Source: an uncultured Gemmatimonadota bacterium (lineage in GTDB: Bacteria > Gemmatimonadota > Gemmatimonadetes > Gemmatimonadales > Gemmatimonadaceae). From it: a DNA stretch of 14,112 nucleotides. How positions within the stretch are numbered: position 1 is the first letter of the stretch; the number at the start of each line of letters is the position of its first letter. A program made the translations under genes and the position numbers. Of this stretch, positions 6,921 to 13,786 are shown piece after piece. The stretch lies in NCBI GenBank assembly GCA_946479015.1, contig CAMLEQ010000046.1, positions 1 through 14,112 of the forward strand. Reading direction: 5' to 3'. The notes beneath the pieces are model-generated. The model made no database searches, was not told the DNA's origin, and worked only from the letters and a program-made list of their open reading frames with translations.

Positions 6921-7222
6921 TCCTCCTCGGCGCGCTCCCGCGCGACGCGCACCGGGCCGCCCGCCGTCTGGTAGCCGAGGCGCTCCCGCCACTCGCGCAC
7001 CTCGCGCAACCGGCGCATCAGCTCCGCTTCGCGACGCACGTACTCCGCCTCGTCCACGTCGCCGAGCTCGAGGAGCATCTGCAGCTCCATCAGCTCCTGC
7101 TTCACGGAGCGGTCGTCGGTCAGCTCCTCTTCCACCACGCGCTGCACCTTTCCCAGCGACCACCGGATCCCCGCCACGGGGCCGGCAACGGGGAAGAAGA
7201 GCAGCTTCGTGAGAAGACCCAT
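6917..7222 (-). CDS. gvpG: Gas vesicle protein GvpG
   Basis: This 101-residue GvpG-family protein has the hydrophobic N-terminus GLLTKLLFFPVAGPVAGIRW (2-21), then a long amphipathic helix with VQRVVEEEL, ELMELQMLLELGDVDEAEY and REAELMRRLREVREWRERL. GvpG is a short coiled-coil accessory protein of gas vesicle assembly and usually sits next to gvpF or gvpL, as here. The ATG at 7222 was chosen because the family starts with this M-G-L-L segment; a frame 14 codons longer exists but adds only Pro-rich sequence. No good Shine-Dalgarno is seen before it. The stop TGA (6919-6917) overlaps the GTG start of the ATPase gene. About 103 bases separate it from the upstream gvpF/L stop, the largest gap inside the gvp block. 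Confidence 0.93.
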   Translation of the reverse strand: MGLLTKLLFFPVAGPVAGIRWSLGKVQRVVEEELTDDRSVKQELMELQMLLELGDVDEAEYVRREAELMRRLREVREWRERLGYQTAGGPVRVARERAEEE

Positions 7223-7325
7223 GGCGCCATCGAGCGTTGGGGGTGGGGACGGGAGAGCGGGCATGACTGGCGGGAACCACGGCCGAGTCCCGATTCCCCG
7301 GTCCCGAGTCCCGCGCGGTTCCCGG
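7223..7325. other. Intergenic spacer between gvpF/L and gvpG, with heptamer repeats and an inverted repeat
   Basis: This is the only sizable gap in the gvp block. It holds a third heptamer array (7288-7315) and an 8-base inverted repeat, CGGGAACC at 7271-7278 and GGTTCCCG at 7317-7324, that brackets the array. I see no promoter, no T-run terminator and no open frame. Possible roles are RNA stabilisation, partial termination, or none. Confidence 0.6.
7288..7315. repeat. Heptamer tandem array C (TCCCGAT/TCCCGAG units)
   Basis: On the plus strand, four 7-base units TCCCGAT, TCCCCGG, TCCCGAG and TCCCGCG run without gap. The unit is a variant of that in arrays A and B. The number of units, four, is the same in all three places. 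Confidence 0.75.
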
Positions 7326-8132
7326 CTAGTCCGCCCGCTCCAGCTTCAGCTTGATGTTCACGAAGTTGTACGGCGGCCACGGGCCGGTGTACTTGAACGT
7401 GAGCAGCTCCTCGTAGCGCCGCGAGATGTCGCGCACCTTCTCGTCGAACGCCCTCTCGCGATCGCGCTCCACCAGGAACGCGGCGTTCATGATCATCCGG
7501 TCGCCGATCGGCTTGTTGCTCCGGCTCGCCACCGCCACGTCCTTCAACGCCTCGTGGATGTCCGCCACGAAGCTGTTCCCCGTGTCCTCCAGCGCCGCCT
7601 CCACCAGGCGGCCGAGCTGCATGCGCGCGAAGTACGTGGAGCTCTGCGCGTTGCGGTTGATCTCGTCCTTGAGCCGGCGGATCTCGTCGTTCGTGCGCTC
7701 GAGCGAGGCCACCACCTTCTCCCGATCCCAGAGCACCTTCAGCCCGAACTCGATCTTGTCCTGCATCTTCTCGAGCACGTCGCTGAACGCCTGATAGGTG
7801 GACCGGAGAAGCTCGCAGACATCCTCCTCCGAGCGGAACACGGTGCCGAACGACATCGGGATCACCGTGTGCTCGCGCATCACGGTCTCGTTCACGAACT
7901 CGTGCGCGAGCACGTTCTCGCGCGTCGGGTCGTAGATCACGATGGGCGTGTCGCTCACCACCGCGGCAAGGTCGCGAAAGTGCACGGTGTACACCCGTGC
8001 CGCGCCCTCGCCGATGCCGATCGTCCCGAAGTCTCGGGGCTTCTCCTGACGGATGATGCAGTAGACGTACTTCCCACCGTCGGTCGCACCGGACACCGGA
8101 GCGCGTTCCACCGATTCAGTCGCCTCGCTCAT
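7326..8132 (-). CDS. Gas vesicle protein GvpF/GvpL family, first gene of the gvp block
   Basis: This 268-residue GvpF/L-family protein shows KYVYCIIR (21-28) after a polar 20-residue lead, HTVIPMSFGTVFRSEEDV (88-105) in the ligand-pocket region, EFGLKVLWD (128-136), a long charged helix with NDEIRRLKDEINR (148-160), MNAAFLVERDRERAF (215-229), and the C-terminal signature YTGPWPPYNFVNI (248-260). Family members bind GvpA and act in shell assembly. The ATG at 8132 has GGAG 10 bases upstream. It stands 66 bases after the upstream DUF456 gene and 103 bases before gvpG, so it may open the gvp transcript, though I see no convincing promoter. Its composition is a little less Ala/Arg-rich and its motifs more regular than in the other two paralogs, as expected of the most constrained copy. 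Whether it is F or L cannot be told. Confidence 0.94.
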   Translation of the reverse strand: MSEATESVERAPVSGATDGGKYVYCIIRQEKPRDFGTIGIGEGAARVYTVHFRDLAAVVSDTPIVIYDPTRENVLAHEFVNETVMREHTVIPMSFGTVFRSEEDVCELLRSTYQAFSDVLEKMQDKIEFGLKVLWDREKVVASLERTNDEIRRLKDEINRNAQSSTYFARMQLGRLVEAALEDTGNSFVADIHEALKDVAVASRSNKPIGDRMIMNAAFLVERDRERAFDEKVRDISRRYEELLTFKYTGPWPPYNFVNIKLKLERAD

Positions 8133-8198
8133 GGTTGTTGTACTCCAGCATTGCGGGCTCAGGTCCAGCCTGCGGAGAAGGAGAATCGGATCGCGTAA
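8133..8198. other. 66-base spacer upstream of the gvp block
   Basis: This is the gap between the DUF456 stop and the first gvpF/L start. Reading in gene direction it contains GGAG before the ATG and a weak GGCT/AGCC hairpin, but no recognisable -35/-10 pair. It is the most likely place for a gvp promoter if the block is not simply read through from upstream. Confidence 0.4.
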
Positions 8199-8696
8199 TC
8201 ACCGCGCCACCAGCAGCGCGAAGGCGACCCACACGAGTACGGCGCATCCGATTCCGACCTTCGCCGCCACCGCGGCGATCCTGCCGAGCAGTGCGCCGGT
8301 CGCCACGCGAGTGGCCGCCCCGAGCTCCGAGCGCTTGGTCAGCTCGGCCAGCCATGCGCCGGCGAACGCGCCCACGAACGCGCCGATCACCGAGCCGATG
8401 ACCGGCACCGGGACGCCCACGATCGCGCCGGCGATCGATCCAATGATGGCACCCCATCCCGCGCGGCGCGACCCCCCGTAGCGACGAGCGAAGCGCCCGG
8501 CCAGCACGAACTCGAGCACCTCGCCCACGAGCGCGAGCACCGCCACGAGCACGATTGTCCATACGCCGATCGCCCCGGTGGGCACCAGATAGCTGTACGC
8601 GAGCACCGCGCCGGCCATCACCCAGAGGCCGGGGAGCCCGAACGGGATCAGGAGCAGCCCGAGCACGAGCGCGGCGATCAGGAGGATCGCTTCCAT
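8199..8696 (-). CDS. DUF456 family membrane protein
   Basis: This 165-residue, strongly hydrophobic protein shows the DUF456 pattern: AALVLGLLLIPFGLPGLW near the N-terminus, a second helix around WTIVLVAVLALVGEVLEFVL, then RFARRYGGSRRAGWGAIIGS, a Gly-zipper stretch (GAIVGVPVPVIGSVIGAFVG) and a final helix. It is predicted to sit in the inner membrane with about four or five helices. The family's function is unknown. The ATG at 8696 was chosen over an adjacent in-frame GTG at 8699 because AGGAGG (8709-8704) is 7 bases from the ATG; the stop of the upstream peptidase gene (TGA 8698-8696) overlaps it as TGATG. It is probably co-transcribed with the peptidase. Confidence 0.85.
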   Translation of the reverse strand: MEAILLIAALVLGLLLIPFGLPGLWVMAGAVLAYSYLVPTGAIGVWTIVLVAVLALVGEVLEFVLAGRFARRYGGSRRAGWGAIIGSIAGAIVGVPVPVIGSVIGAFVGAFAGAWLAELTKRSELGAATRVATGALLGRIAAVAAKVGIGCAVLVWVAFALLVAR

Positions 8697-9790
8697 CACG
8701 CCACCTCCTCGAGCGCACGCGCGACGACCGACGCGGCGAGCGACGCGCCAGCCCCGGACAGCGAGCGGAGATCATCGTGCGCCGTGTGGATGCGTGCCAC
8801 CGTCCGCCAGCTCCCTCTGCTCACCGTGGCCACATCCCATCCCGCATCGGCAAGGGCCACGCCATCGAGCAGGACCCCGGGCACCAACCGCGAGCTGCTC
8901 GCGGCGACCCCCTCGGCCGCCGCGGCCCTGGAGAGCGCCGACAGCAGCCAGGCGGGGCGCCGCCGGCTCCAGATCAGCCGGATCCCGCCGGTATCATCCA
9001 CGCCGTCCACGTTGATCGCCGTCCCCGGCGCCATGTGGCGCGCCCACGCGCGCGATCCCGCCAACCCCAGCTCCTCGGCGCTCGTGAGGAGCACGCCCAG
9101 GGGATGTGCGGCACCCACGCGCTCCGCGGCAAGGAGCACCGTGGCCACGCCGGACGCATCGTCCAGCGCACCGGGGGACCGGTTCCGCACCACGCTCGCC
9201 GCCACCGGCGCGCCGGCGACCACCGCGAGCACCGCGAGCACCGGCCACCACGACGCCACTCCGACGCCCCTCCACTGCGCCAGCGCCGTGCACGCGGCCA
9301 GCACCCACACCCCGATGCTCCCCATCACACCCAGCGCGCGCACCGCGATGGGGATCGGCTGGCTCTTGCTGTCGAGGTGCGCCACGAGCCACACCCGCGG
9401 AGCGCCGCGCACGGCCACCAGGTTCACTCCCGTCGCGCGCATCACCGGCAGGTCGGTGACGCCGCGCCGCGCGAGGAGCGCGGCGGCCATCGCCACCAGC
9501 ACCGCGCCCGCGCAGAGGATGCCGAGTGCCACCGCGGCATCGCCGCGAGCGCCGGCCACCGCGGCCGCCCCCACCATGACGATCGCGCACAGCCCGGCGA
9601 GCGGCGTCCCCGCGCGTCCCGGGGCCGCGGAGTACTCGAACGGCTCCTCGCGCACGGTGAAGCCGAGTGCCCGCAGCCGCTCGGCACAGTACGCGCGCGC
9701 CGCGCGCTCCTCGTCCGATCCGGCCGCGCGCGGCCGCGCGGCGATGCGCTCGAGGTGCGCGCGTGCGGCGTGCGCGCGTGCGGCGTCCAC
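8696..9790 (-). CDS. M28-family zinc metallopeptidase with membrane helices inside the catalytic region
   Basis: This 364-residue protein carries the M28 aminopeptidase zinc-site series: H138 and D140 in AHLDSK, D210 in GALDDASG, the catalytic and ligand Glu pair E239/E240 in SAEELGLAGS, D262 in INVDGVDD, and H335 in RIHTAHDD. All expected metal ligands are present, so it should be an active di-zinc exopeptidase. Unlike soluble members, it has two hydrophobic helices at about 64-106 and another two at about 154-200, the latter between the HxD and GxDD motifs, which normally lie 10-20 residues apart. It is therefore probably membrane bound. The start is GTG at 9790, 4 bases after the aldolase stop; no strong Shine-Dalgarno. 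A 15-base tandem repeat covers residues 2-12. Substrate is unknown. Confidence 0.85.
   Translation of the reverse strand: MDAARAHAARAHLERIAARPRAAGSDEERAARAYCAERLRALGFTVREEPFEYSAAPGRAGTPLAGLCAIVMVGAAAVAGARGDAAVALGILCAGAVLVAMAAALLARRGVTDLPVMRATGVNLVAVRGAPRVWLVAHLDSKSQPIPIAVRALGVMGSIGVWVLAACTALAQWRGVGVASWWPVLAVLAVVAGAPVAASVVRNRSPGALDDASGVATVLLAAERVGAAHPLGVLLTSAEELGLAGSRAWARHMAPGTAINVDGVDDTGGIRLIWSRRRPAWLLSALSRAAAAEGVAASSSRLVPGVLLDGVALADAGWDVATVSRGSWRTVARIHTAHDDLRSLSGAGASLAASVVARALEEVA
9756..9785. repeat. Perfect 15-base tandem repeat at the start of the M28 peptidase gene
   Basis: TGCGCGCGTGCGGCG is present twice without a mismatch (9756-9770 and 9771-9785 on the plus strand). It encodes the repeated His-Ala-Ala-Arg-Ala stretch just after the GTG start and is probably a slippage duplication. 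Confidence 0.85.
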
Positions 9791-9794
9791 GCCG

Positions 9795-10697
9795 TCAGAC
9801 GGCGCTCGCGGCGCCGGAGCGGGCGAGCAGCTCCGCCACCCGTTCTCGCTTCTGCTCGCGCAACGGGAGGAGCGGCGGACGCGGGGCGCCGCCGTGCAGC
9901 CCCATCGCGTCCATCGCCGCCTTCACCCCCGGCACCCCGAGCCCCGCGACGATCTCCTTGTTCAGCGACTGGAGTCGCTCCTGCGCGCGCCCCGCGCGCG
10001 CCAGCTCGCCGCGCTCGCGCGCCGTGTACACTTCCACCGCGACCGCTCCCGCGAAGAGCGCGACCGCCAGGATGCCGCCGCGCGCGCCCATCTCCAGCGC
10101 CGCGTACAACGTCCCCCCGTTCCCGGTGAGCACGGTGAACCGGTCGCTCTGCGCACCGAGGTACGCCCCGAGCTGCTTCAGGTCTCCGGAGCTGTCCTTC
10201 ATCCCCACCACGTTCCCGTGCCCCGAGAGCTCGTGCACGAGCCCCGGGTCGAGCGTGAGGTGGGTGTACTTGGGCATGTTGTAGAGCAGCACCGGCACCG
10301 GGCTCGCGTCCGCCACGCGCCGGTAGTGCGTGGCCAGCGCCTCCGCCGTCATCGCCGCGCCGAAGAAGTGCGGCGGGAGCACGAGCACCGCATCCGCGCC
10401 CCGCTCCGCCGCGTCGCGCGAGCGGGCGATCGTCCCCCGCGTGGACTCCGCGCCCGTGCCGGCGATGAGCCACCGGTCGCCCGGCACGACGTCGCGCGCC
10501 CACTCCACCAGCCGTGCGCGCTCCGCATCGTCCAGGAGCGGCGCCTCCCCCGTGGAACCGCAGAGTACCACACCCGCGAGCCCCTGCGCGATGTGCGCCC
10601 GGAGATTCGCGCGGAACGCCACCGGAGCGAGATCCCCCGTCTCCGCGTCGAACGTCGTCACCACTGGCCCGAGCACACCGGCCAACCGCTTGCTCAC
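9795..10697 (-). CDS. DapA-superfamily pyruvate-dependent aldolase (possibly 4-hydroxy-2-oxoglutarate aldolase-like)
   Basis: This 300-residue TIM-barrel aldolase of the DapA superfamily has the GSTGE motif (47-51), the catalytic Tyr139 in LLYNMP, the Schiff-base Lys167 in VVGMKDSSGD, and GNGGTLYAALEMGARGG (192-208). Class I aldolases of this family join pyruvate to an aldehyde or cleave the product. True dihydrodipicolinate synthase has an Arg five residues after the Tyr (YNVPSRT) that holds the aspartate semialdehyde carboxylate; here the stretch is YNMPKYT, with Tyr144 in that place. Together with the GMKDSSGD resemblance to human HOGA1, this favours another substrate such as 4-hydroxy-2-oxoglutarate. 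The start GTG at 10697 overlaps the pilT stop as GTGA. The superfamily is certain; the substrate is not. Confidence 0.9.
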   Translation of the reverse strand: MSKRLAGVLGPVVTTFDAETGDLAPVAFRANLRAHIAQGLAGVVLCGSTGEAPLLDDAERARLVEWARDVVPGDRWLIAGTGAESTRGTIARSRDAAERGADAVLVLPPHFFGAAMTAEALATHYRRVADASPVPVLLYNMPKYTHLTLDPGLVHELSGHGNVVGMKDSSGDLKQLGAYLGAQSDRFTVLTGNGGTLYAALEMGARGGILAVALFAGAVAVEVYTARERGELARAGRAQERLQSLNKEIVAGLGVPGVKAAMDAMGLHGGAPRPPLLPLREQKRERVAELLARSGAASAV

Positions 10698-11920
10698 TTG
10701 GAGAACATCCCTCCACCGAAATCCGTATCGAGCCCTTCCAGCCGCGGCACGCCCGCGCCCGCCGCCGCGTCCCCCGACGGTGCCGGCGCGGCGGCCGGCG
10801 CCGGAGCCCCGGCCGCGACCCCGGTGCTCGCGCGCGCGGCGCTCTGCTGCGACGGCGTGCCGAACGTGCGGAGTTGCAGCTCGAAGTCCGCCGGTCGCGT
10901 CGCCGCGGCATGGGCCACCTCGAACGATACCACGCCCTGGGTCACCAGGTCCATGAGGTGCTGGTCGAACGTCTGCATCCCGTACTGGTCGCGCCCCTCG
11001 GCGATGGCATCGCGAATCTCGCTCGTGCGCGCGGGATCCAGAATGAGGTCGCTCACCAGCGGCGTCACGATCATCACCTCCGCCGCCACCACGCGCCCCT
11101 TTCCATCCGCGCGCGGCAGGAGCCGCTGCGACACCACCGCGTGCAGCGATTCCGCCAGGCGGATCCGCACGATCCCCTGCTCCTCCGGCGGGAACATGGC
11201 GATGATGCGGTTGATCGTGCTCTGCGCGTCCGGCGTGTGCACGGTGGAGATGAGCAGGTGCCCCGTCTCCGCCGCCTTCATCGCCGTGTCCACCGTCTCC
11301 GGATCGCGCATCTCCCCCACGAGGATCACGTCCGGATCCTGGCGCAGCGCGGCGCGCAGCCCCATGCGGAAGCTCTCCGTGTCGGCGCCGATCTCGCGCT
11401 GCGTGATCGAGCAGAGCGCATCGCGGTGCAGGAACTCGATCGGGTTCTCGAGCGTCACCACGTGCTTCGATACCGTCTGGTTCATGTAGTTCACGAGCGC
11501 CGCGATCGTGCTCGTCTTCCCCGAGCCCGTCACGCCGGTGACGAGCACCATCCCGCGCTCCGCCCGCGCGATGCGCGCGAGCACCGGAGGGAGTCCCAGC
11601 TTCTCGAAGCTGGGCACCTGCATCGGGATCACGCGCATCACCACCATGAAGCTCGACCGCTGCCGGAGGATGTTGACGCGGAAGCGCCCCACCCCCGCGA
11701 GTCCCCACGAGCAGTCGTAGTCGGTGATCTCGTCGATCCGGCGCCGGTCCTCCTCGCGCGCCATCAGGCGCATGGCGATGGCGCGCGTCTGGTCGGGGGT
11801 GAGCGCCTGCTTCGTCAGTGGTACGAGCTTGCCATCGATCCGCGCCCGGAACACGTCCCCCGCCTTGATGTGCAGGTCCGACGCTCCCCGGTCCACCGCG
11901 GCCTTGATGATGCGTTCCAT
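10694..11920 (-). CDS. pilT: PilT-family twitching motility ATPase
   Basis: This 408-residue secretion ATPase has the PilT N-terminal motif RGASDLHIKAGD (11-22), the Walker A GVTGSGKTST (129-138), the Asp-box region TLENPIEF (156-163), Walker B DVILVGEMRD (197-206), the His box GHLLISTVHT (220-229), and the C-terminal GMQTFDQHL (314-322) typical of PilT/PilU. It powers retraction of type IV pili as a cytoplasmic hexamer. A poorly conserved Ala/Pro/Gly tail of about 50 residues (358-408) follows the family domain. The ATG at 11920 was chosen because upstream in-frame codons pass into a tandem repeat; a start at GTG 12043 would add about 41 residues of repeat-encoded sequence. No other pilus gene is in the window. 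PilU or a second PilT copy remains possible. Confidence 0.92.
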   Translation of the reverse strand: MERIIKAAVDRGASDLHIKAGDVFRARIDGKLVPLTKQALTPDQTRAIAMRLMAREEDRRRIDEITDYDCSWGLAGVGRFRVNILRQRSSFMVVMRVIPMQVPSFEKLGLPPVLARIARAERGMVLVTGVTGSGKTSTIAALVNYMNQTVSKHVVTLENPIEFLHRDALCSITQREIGADTESFRMGLRAALRQDPDVILVGEMRDPETVDTAMKAAETGHLLISTVHTPDAQSTINRIIAMFPPEEQGIVRIRLAESLHAVVSQRLLPRADGKGRVVAAEVMIVTPLVSDLILDPARTSEIRDAIAEGRDQYGMQTFDQHLMDLVTQGVVSFEVAHAAATRPADFELQLRTFGTPSQQSAARASTGVAAGAPAPAAAPAPSGDAAAGAGVPRLEGLDTDFGGGMFSK

Positions 11921-12080
11921 GCGCTCGCTAAGGGTCAGGGCCGCCAGCGGCGGCCGTGGGTCGATGACGTTCCTGTGCCGGCGACCGTGGGTCGGTGACG
12001 TTCCTGTGTCGGCGCCCGAGCGGCCCGGTGCCTCGCCCTCCACGGAACGAGGTGTCGCGATGCCCGAGTCCCGCGCCCTT
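11921..12080. other. 160-base intergenic region upstream of pilT
   Basis: It contains a 31-base tandem repeat (11954-12014) and, near the dehydrogenase stop, two degenerate heptamer units (GCCCGAG TCCCGCG at 12062-12075). No clear promoter or terminator is visible. It is the longest non-coding stretch in the window and the likeliest site for a separate pilT promoter. Confidence 0.5.
11954..12014. repeat. 31-base direct tandem repeat, two copies
   Basis: CCGTGGGTCGATGACGTTCC and following bases (11954-11984) recur at 11985-12014, with differences only at A/G, C/T and the last base. Two copies end to end with a 31-base period, about 35-95 bases before the pilT ATG, could be an operator or a simple duplication. 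Confidence 0.85.
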
Positions 12081-13124
12081 TCAGTATCCAGCCGCCCGAT
12101 CCACCACGTTCCGCATCGGCATCCCCGCGTGGTAGCGGCGCCAGTCGTCGATCACCAGCGACAGCTCGCGCTCCCAGAAGCGACGGGGCGACACGGCGGA
12201 CACGTGCGGCGTGATCAGCACCGAGGGAAAGTTCCAGAGGGCACTCTCGGGCGGGAGCGGCTCGTCGGCGAAGACGTCCAGGACCGCGCCGCGGATCGCG
12301 CCGCGCGACAGCCGCTCCACGAGCGCCGCCTCGTCGAGCAGCGCGCCGCGCGCCACGTTCACCACGATCGCACCCTGCGGTAGACGGTCGAGCACGGAGC
12401 CGGTCACGAGCCCCCGCGTGGCGTCCGTGGACGGAGCGCTGAGCACGAGGATGTCGCTCTCCGGCAGCAGCGCCTCCCAGTCGGTCGCCCCGACGACGCG
12501 CTCGAATCCCGCGGGCGCGCCCAGCTCCGGGCGCCGCCGCACCCCCACGCACCGGGCGCCCAGCGCCGAGAGCTTCCGGGCGATCGCGCTCCCGATCCCG
12601 CCGGCCCCCAGGATCAGCGCACGGCACTCCGACAGCTCGCGCACCGGGCTCCCCTCCCCCACGAACGACGCGCGCTCCCACGCACGCCGCCGGCGCGCCT
12701 CCACCGCCAGGTCGTGTCCGCGCAGCAGGTGGAGCACCCCCGCCAGCACGTGCTCCGCCATCGGCTCCGCGTGCACGCCGGCGGAGTTGGTCACGATCAC
12801 ATCGCTGTCGCGCAGCTCGGGAAAGAGCAGTCCCCCCACCCCAGCGGCGGCGGAGTGGATCCAGCGCAGCCGCGAGGCGGCCGCGAACAGCGCGCGCGAG
12901 ATGCCGAACCCCACGTACGCTTCGGCCCTCGCCACGGCGTCCAGCGCCTCCGCGCTCGGCGCCGTGCCGCCATCGCCATCGGAGACGGTGGGGGCGTTCA
13001 CGATGTGGACGCGCCACCCCTCGGGTGCGGCGGCGGCGAGGCGGGTGGCACCACTCTCCGGCAAGCGCCACACCGGCGCCTTCGCGCGGAGGTCCGCCAC
13101 CAGCAGGCGTGGCGCGTCAGTCAA
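12081..13124 (-). CDS. D-isomer-specific 2-hydroxyacid dehydrogenase
   Basis: This 347-residue protein of the D-2-hydroxyacid dehydrogenase family has the Rossmann motif GAGGIG (173-178) and the catalytic set Arg259 (NVARGALLDE), Glu288 (DVFADEPLP) and His307 (ITPHVSA). It should reduce a 2-oxoacid to the D-2-hydroxyacid, or the reverse, in the cytoplasm. After the second Rossmann strand the residues are VGVRRRPE, with Arg in place of the usual acidic residue, which suggests NADP(H) rather than NAD(H), as in glyoxylate/hydroxypyruvate reductases. The start is TTG at 13124, giving TDAPRLLVADLR; no ATG or GTG is in frame close by and no Shine-Dalgarno is seen, so it is tentative. It lies 11 bases after the mgtC stop. 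The exact substrate cannot be read from the sequence. Confidence 0.9.
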   Translation of the reverse strand: MTDAPRLLVADLRAKAPVWRLPESGATRLAAAAPEGWRVHIVNAPTVSDGDGGTAPSAEALDAVARAEAYVGFGISRALFAAASRLRWIHSAAAGVGGLLFPELRDSDVIVTNSAGVHAEPMAEHVLAGVLHLLRGHDLAVEARRRRAWERASFVGEGSPVRELSECRALILGAGGIGSAIARKLSALGARCVGVRRRPELGAPAGFERVVGATDWEALLPESDILVLSAPSTDATRGLVTGSVLDRLPQGAIVVNVARGALLDEAALVERLSRGAIRGAVLDVFADEPLPPESALWNFPSVLITPHVSAVSPRRFWERELSLVIDDWRRYHAGMPMRNVVDRAAGY

Positions 13125-13135
13125 GCGGCACCGCG

Positions 13136-13786
13136 TCAGTCGAGCTGCACCGTGATCACGTCCGTGCGCCGCTGCAGGACGTCCACGAGCGCATCGAGCT
13201 GCTTTGCGGCTCCCGCGAGCCGCAGCTCGAAGGTGCGGTCGTCCGGATGGTCGAAGGTGGCGCGCGCCACGATCTGCACGCCGGTGCCGTGGATCACCGT
13301 CTCGAGGTCCTCGAACGATGTCCCCGGTGCCGCGCGCACCACGGCGCTCACCGTGCGCCGCTTCGAGAGGAGCCACCCCTCCACCGGGCGGAGCCCCACC
13401 AGCACCACGTTCACCAGCACCGTGGTCCCCACCGCCTCCACGTACCCGCCGGCCCCCACCGCCGCGCCGATCGCCGCCACCACCCAGATCGTGGCGGCGG
13501 TGGTGAGCCCCACCACCGCGCCTCGCGAGTGGAGGATCGCGCCGGCGCCGAGGAAGCCGATCCCCGACACGATCTGCGCCGCGATGCGCGTCGTGTCGCC
13601 GTACGGCTGCCCCGTCGACGCCCTCCCGATCAGCGCCACGGTGATGGACAGGTGCATGAACAGCGCCGCGCCCACGCAGATGAGAATGTTCGTGCGCAGC
13701 CCCGCCGGCTTCCCGGAGAGCTCCCGCTCCAATCCCACCGCGCCGCCGCAGATCGTCGCCAGCGTCAGCTTGACCAGCAGATCCAA
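13136..13786 (-). CDS. MgtC/SapB family membrane protein
   Basis: This 216-residue protein has the MgtC/SapB core: GGAVGLERELSGKPAGLRTN (14-33), ICVGAALFM (36-44), GIGFLGAGAILHSRGAVVGL (75-94) and TTAATIWVVAAIGAAVGAGG (95-114), with four or five membrane helices, followed by a soluble ACT-like domain (about 145-216). MgtC proteins in pathogens aid growth in low magnesium by acting on the F-ATPase; in free-living bacteria the role is unclear. The assigned start is TTG at 13786. The frame stays open upstream to a TGA at 13882-13880 but offers no ATG, GTG or TTG there, and no Shine-Dalgarno is seen. The gene is followed after 11 bases by the dehydrogenase. Confidence 0.88.
   Translation of the reverse strand: MDLLVKLTLATICGGAVGLERELSGKPAGLRTNILICVGAALFMHLSITVALIGRASTGQPYGDTTRIAAQIVSGIGFLGAGAILHSRGAVVGLTTAATIWVVAAIGAAVGAGGYVEAVGTTVLVNVVLVGLRPVEGWLLSKRRTVSAVVRAAPGTSFEDLETVIHGTGVQIVARATFDHPDDRTFELRLAGAAKQLDALVDVLQRRTDVITVQLD

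Noticed and set aside
5004..6974. Plus-strand open frame of 656 codons opposite the tandem ATPase
   Set aside because: Arg/His-rich low-complexity translation with no domain, while the minus strand encodes complete P-loop motifs.
6921..7280. Extended N-terminus for the tandem ATPase (start at 7280)
   Set aside because: The extra 120 residues are an out-of-frame reading of gvpG. The GTG at 6920, overlapping the gvpG stop, gives a normal ArsA/Get3 N-terminus.
8784..11489. Plus-strand open frame of 901 codons
   Set aside because: It runs antisense across the peptidase, aldolase and most of pilT, is Ser/Arg/Ala-rich and has no motif. It is a shadow of three well-supported minus-strand genes.
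11954..12014. CRISPR or insertion-sequence end
   Set aside because: Only two contiguous copies, no spacers, no terminal inverted repeats and no transposase nearby.
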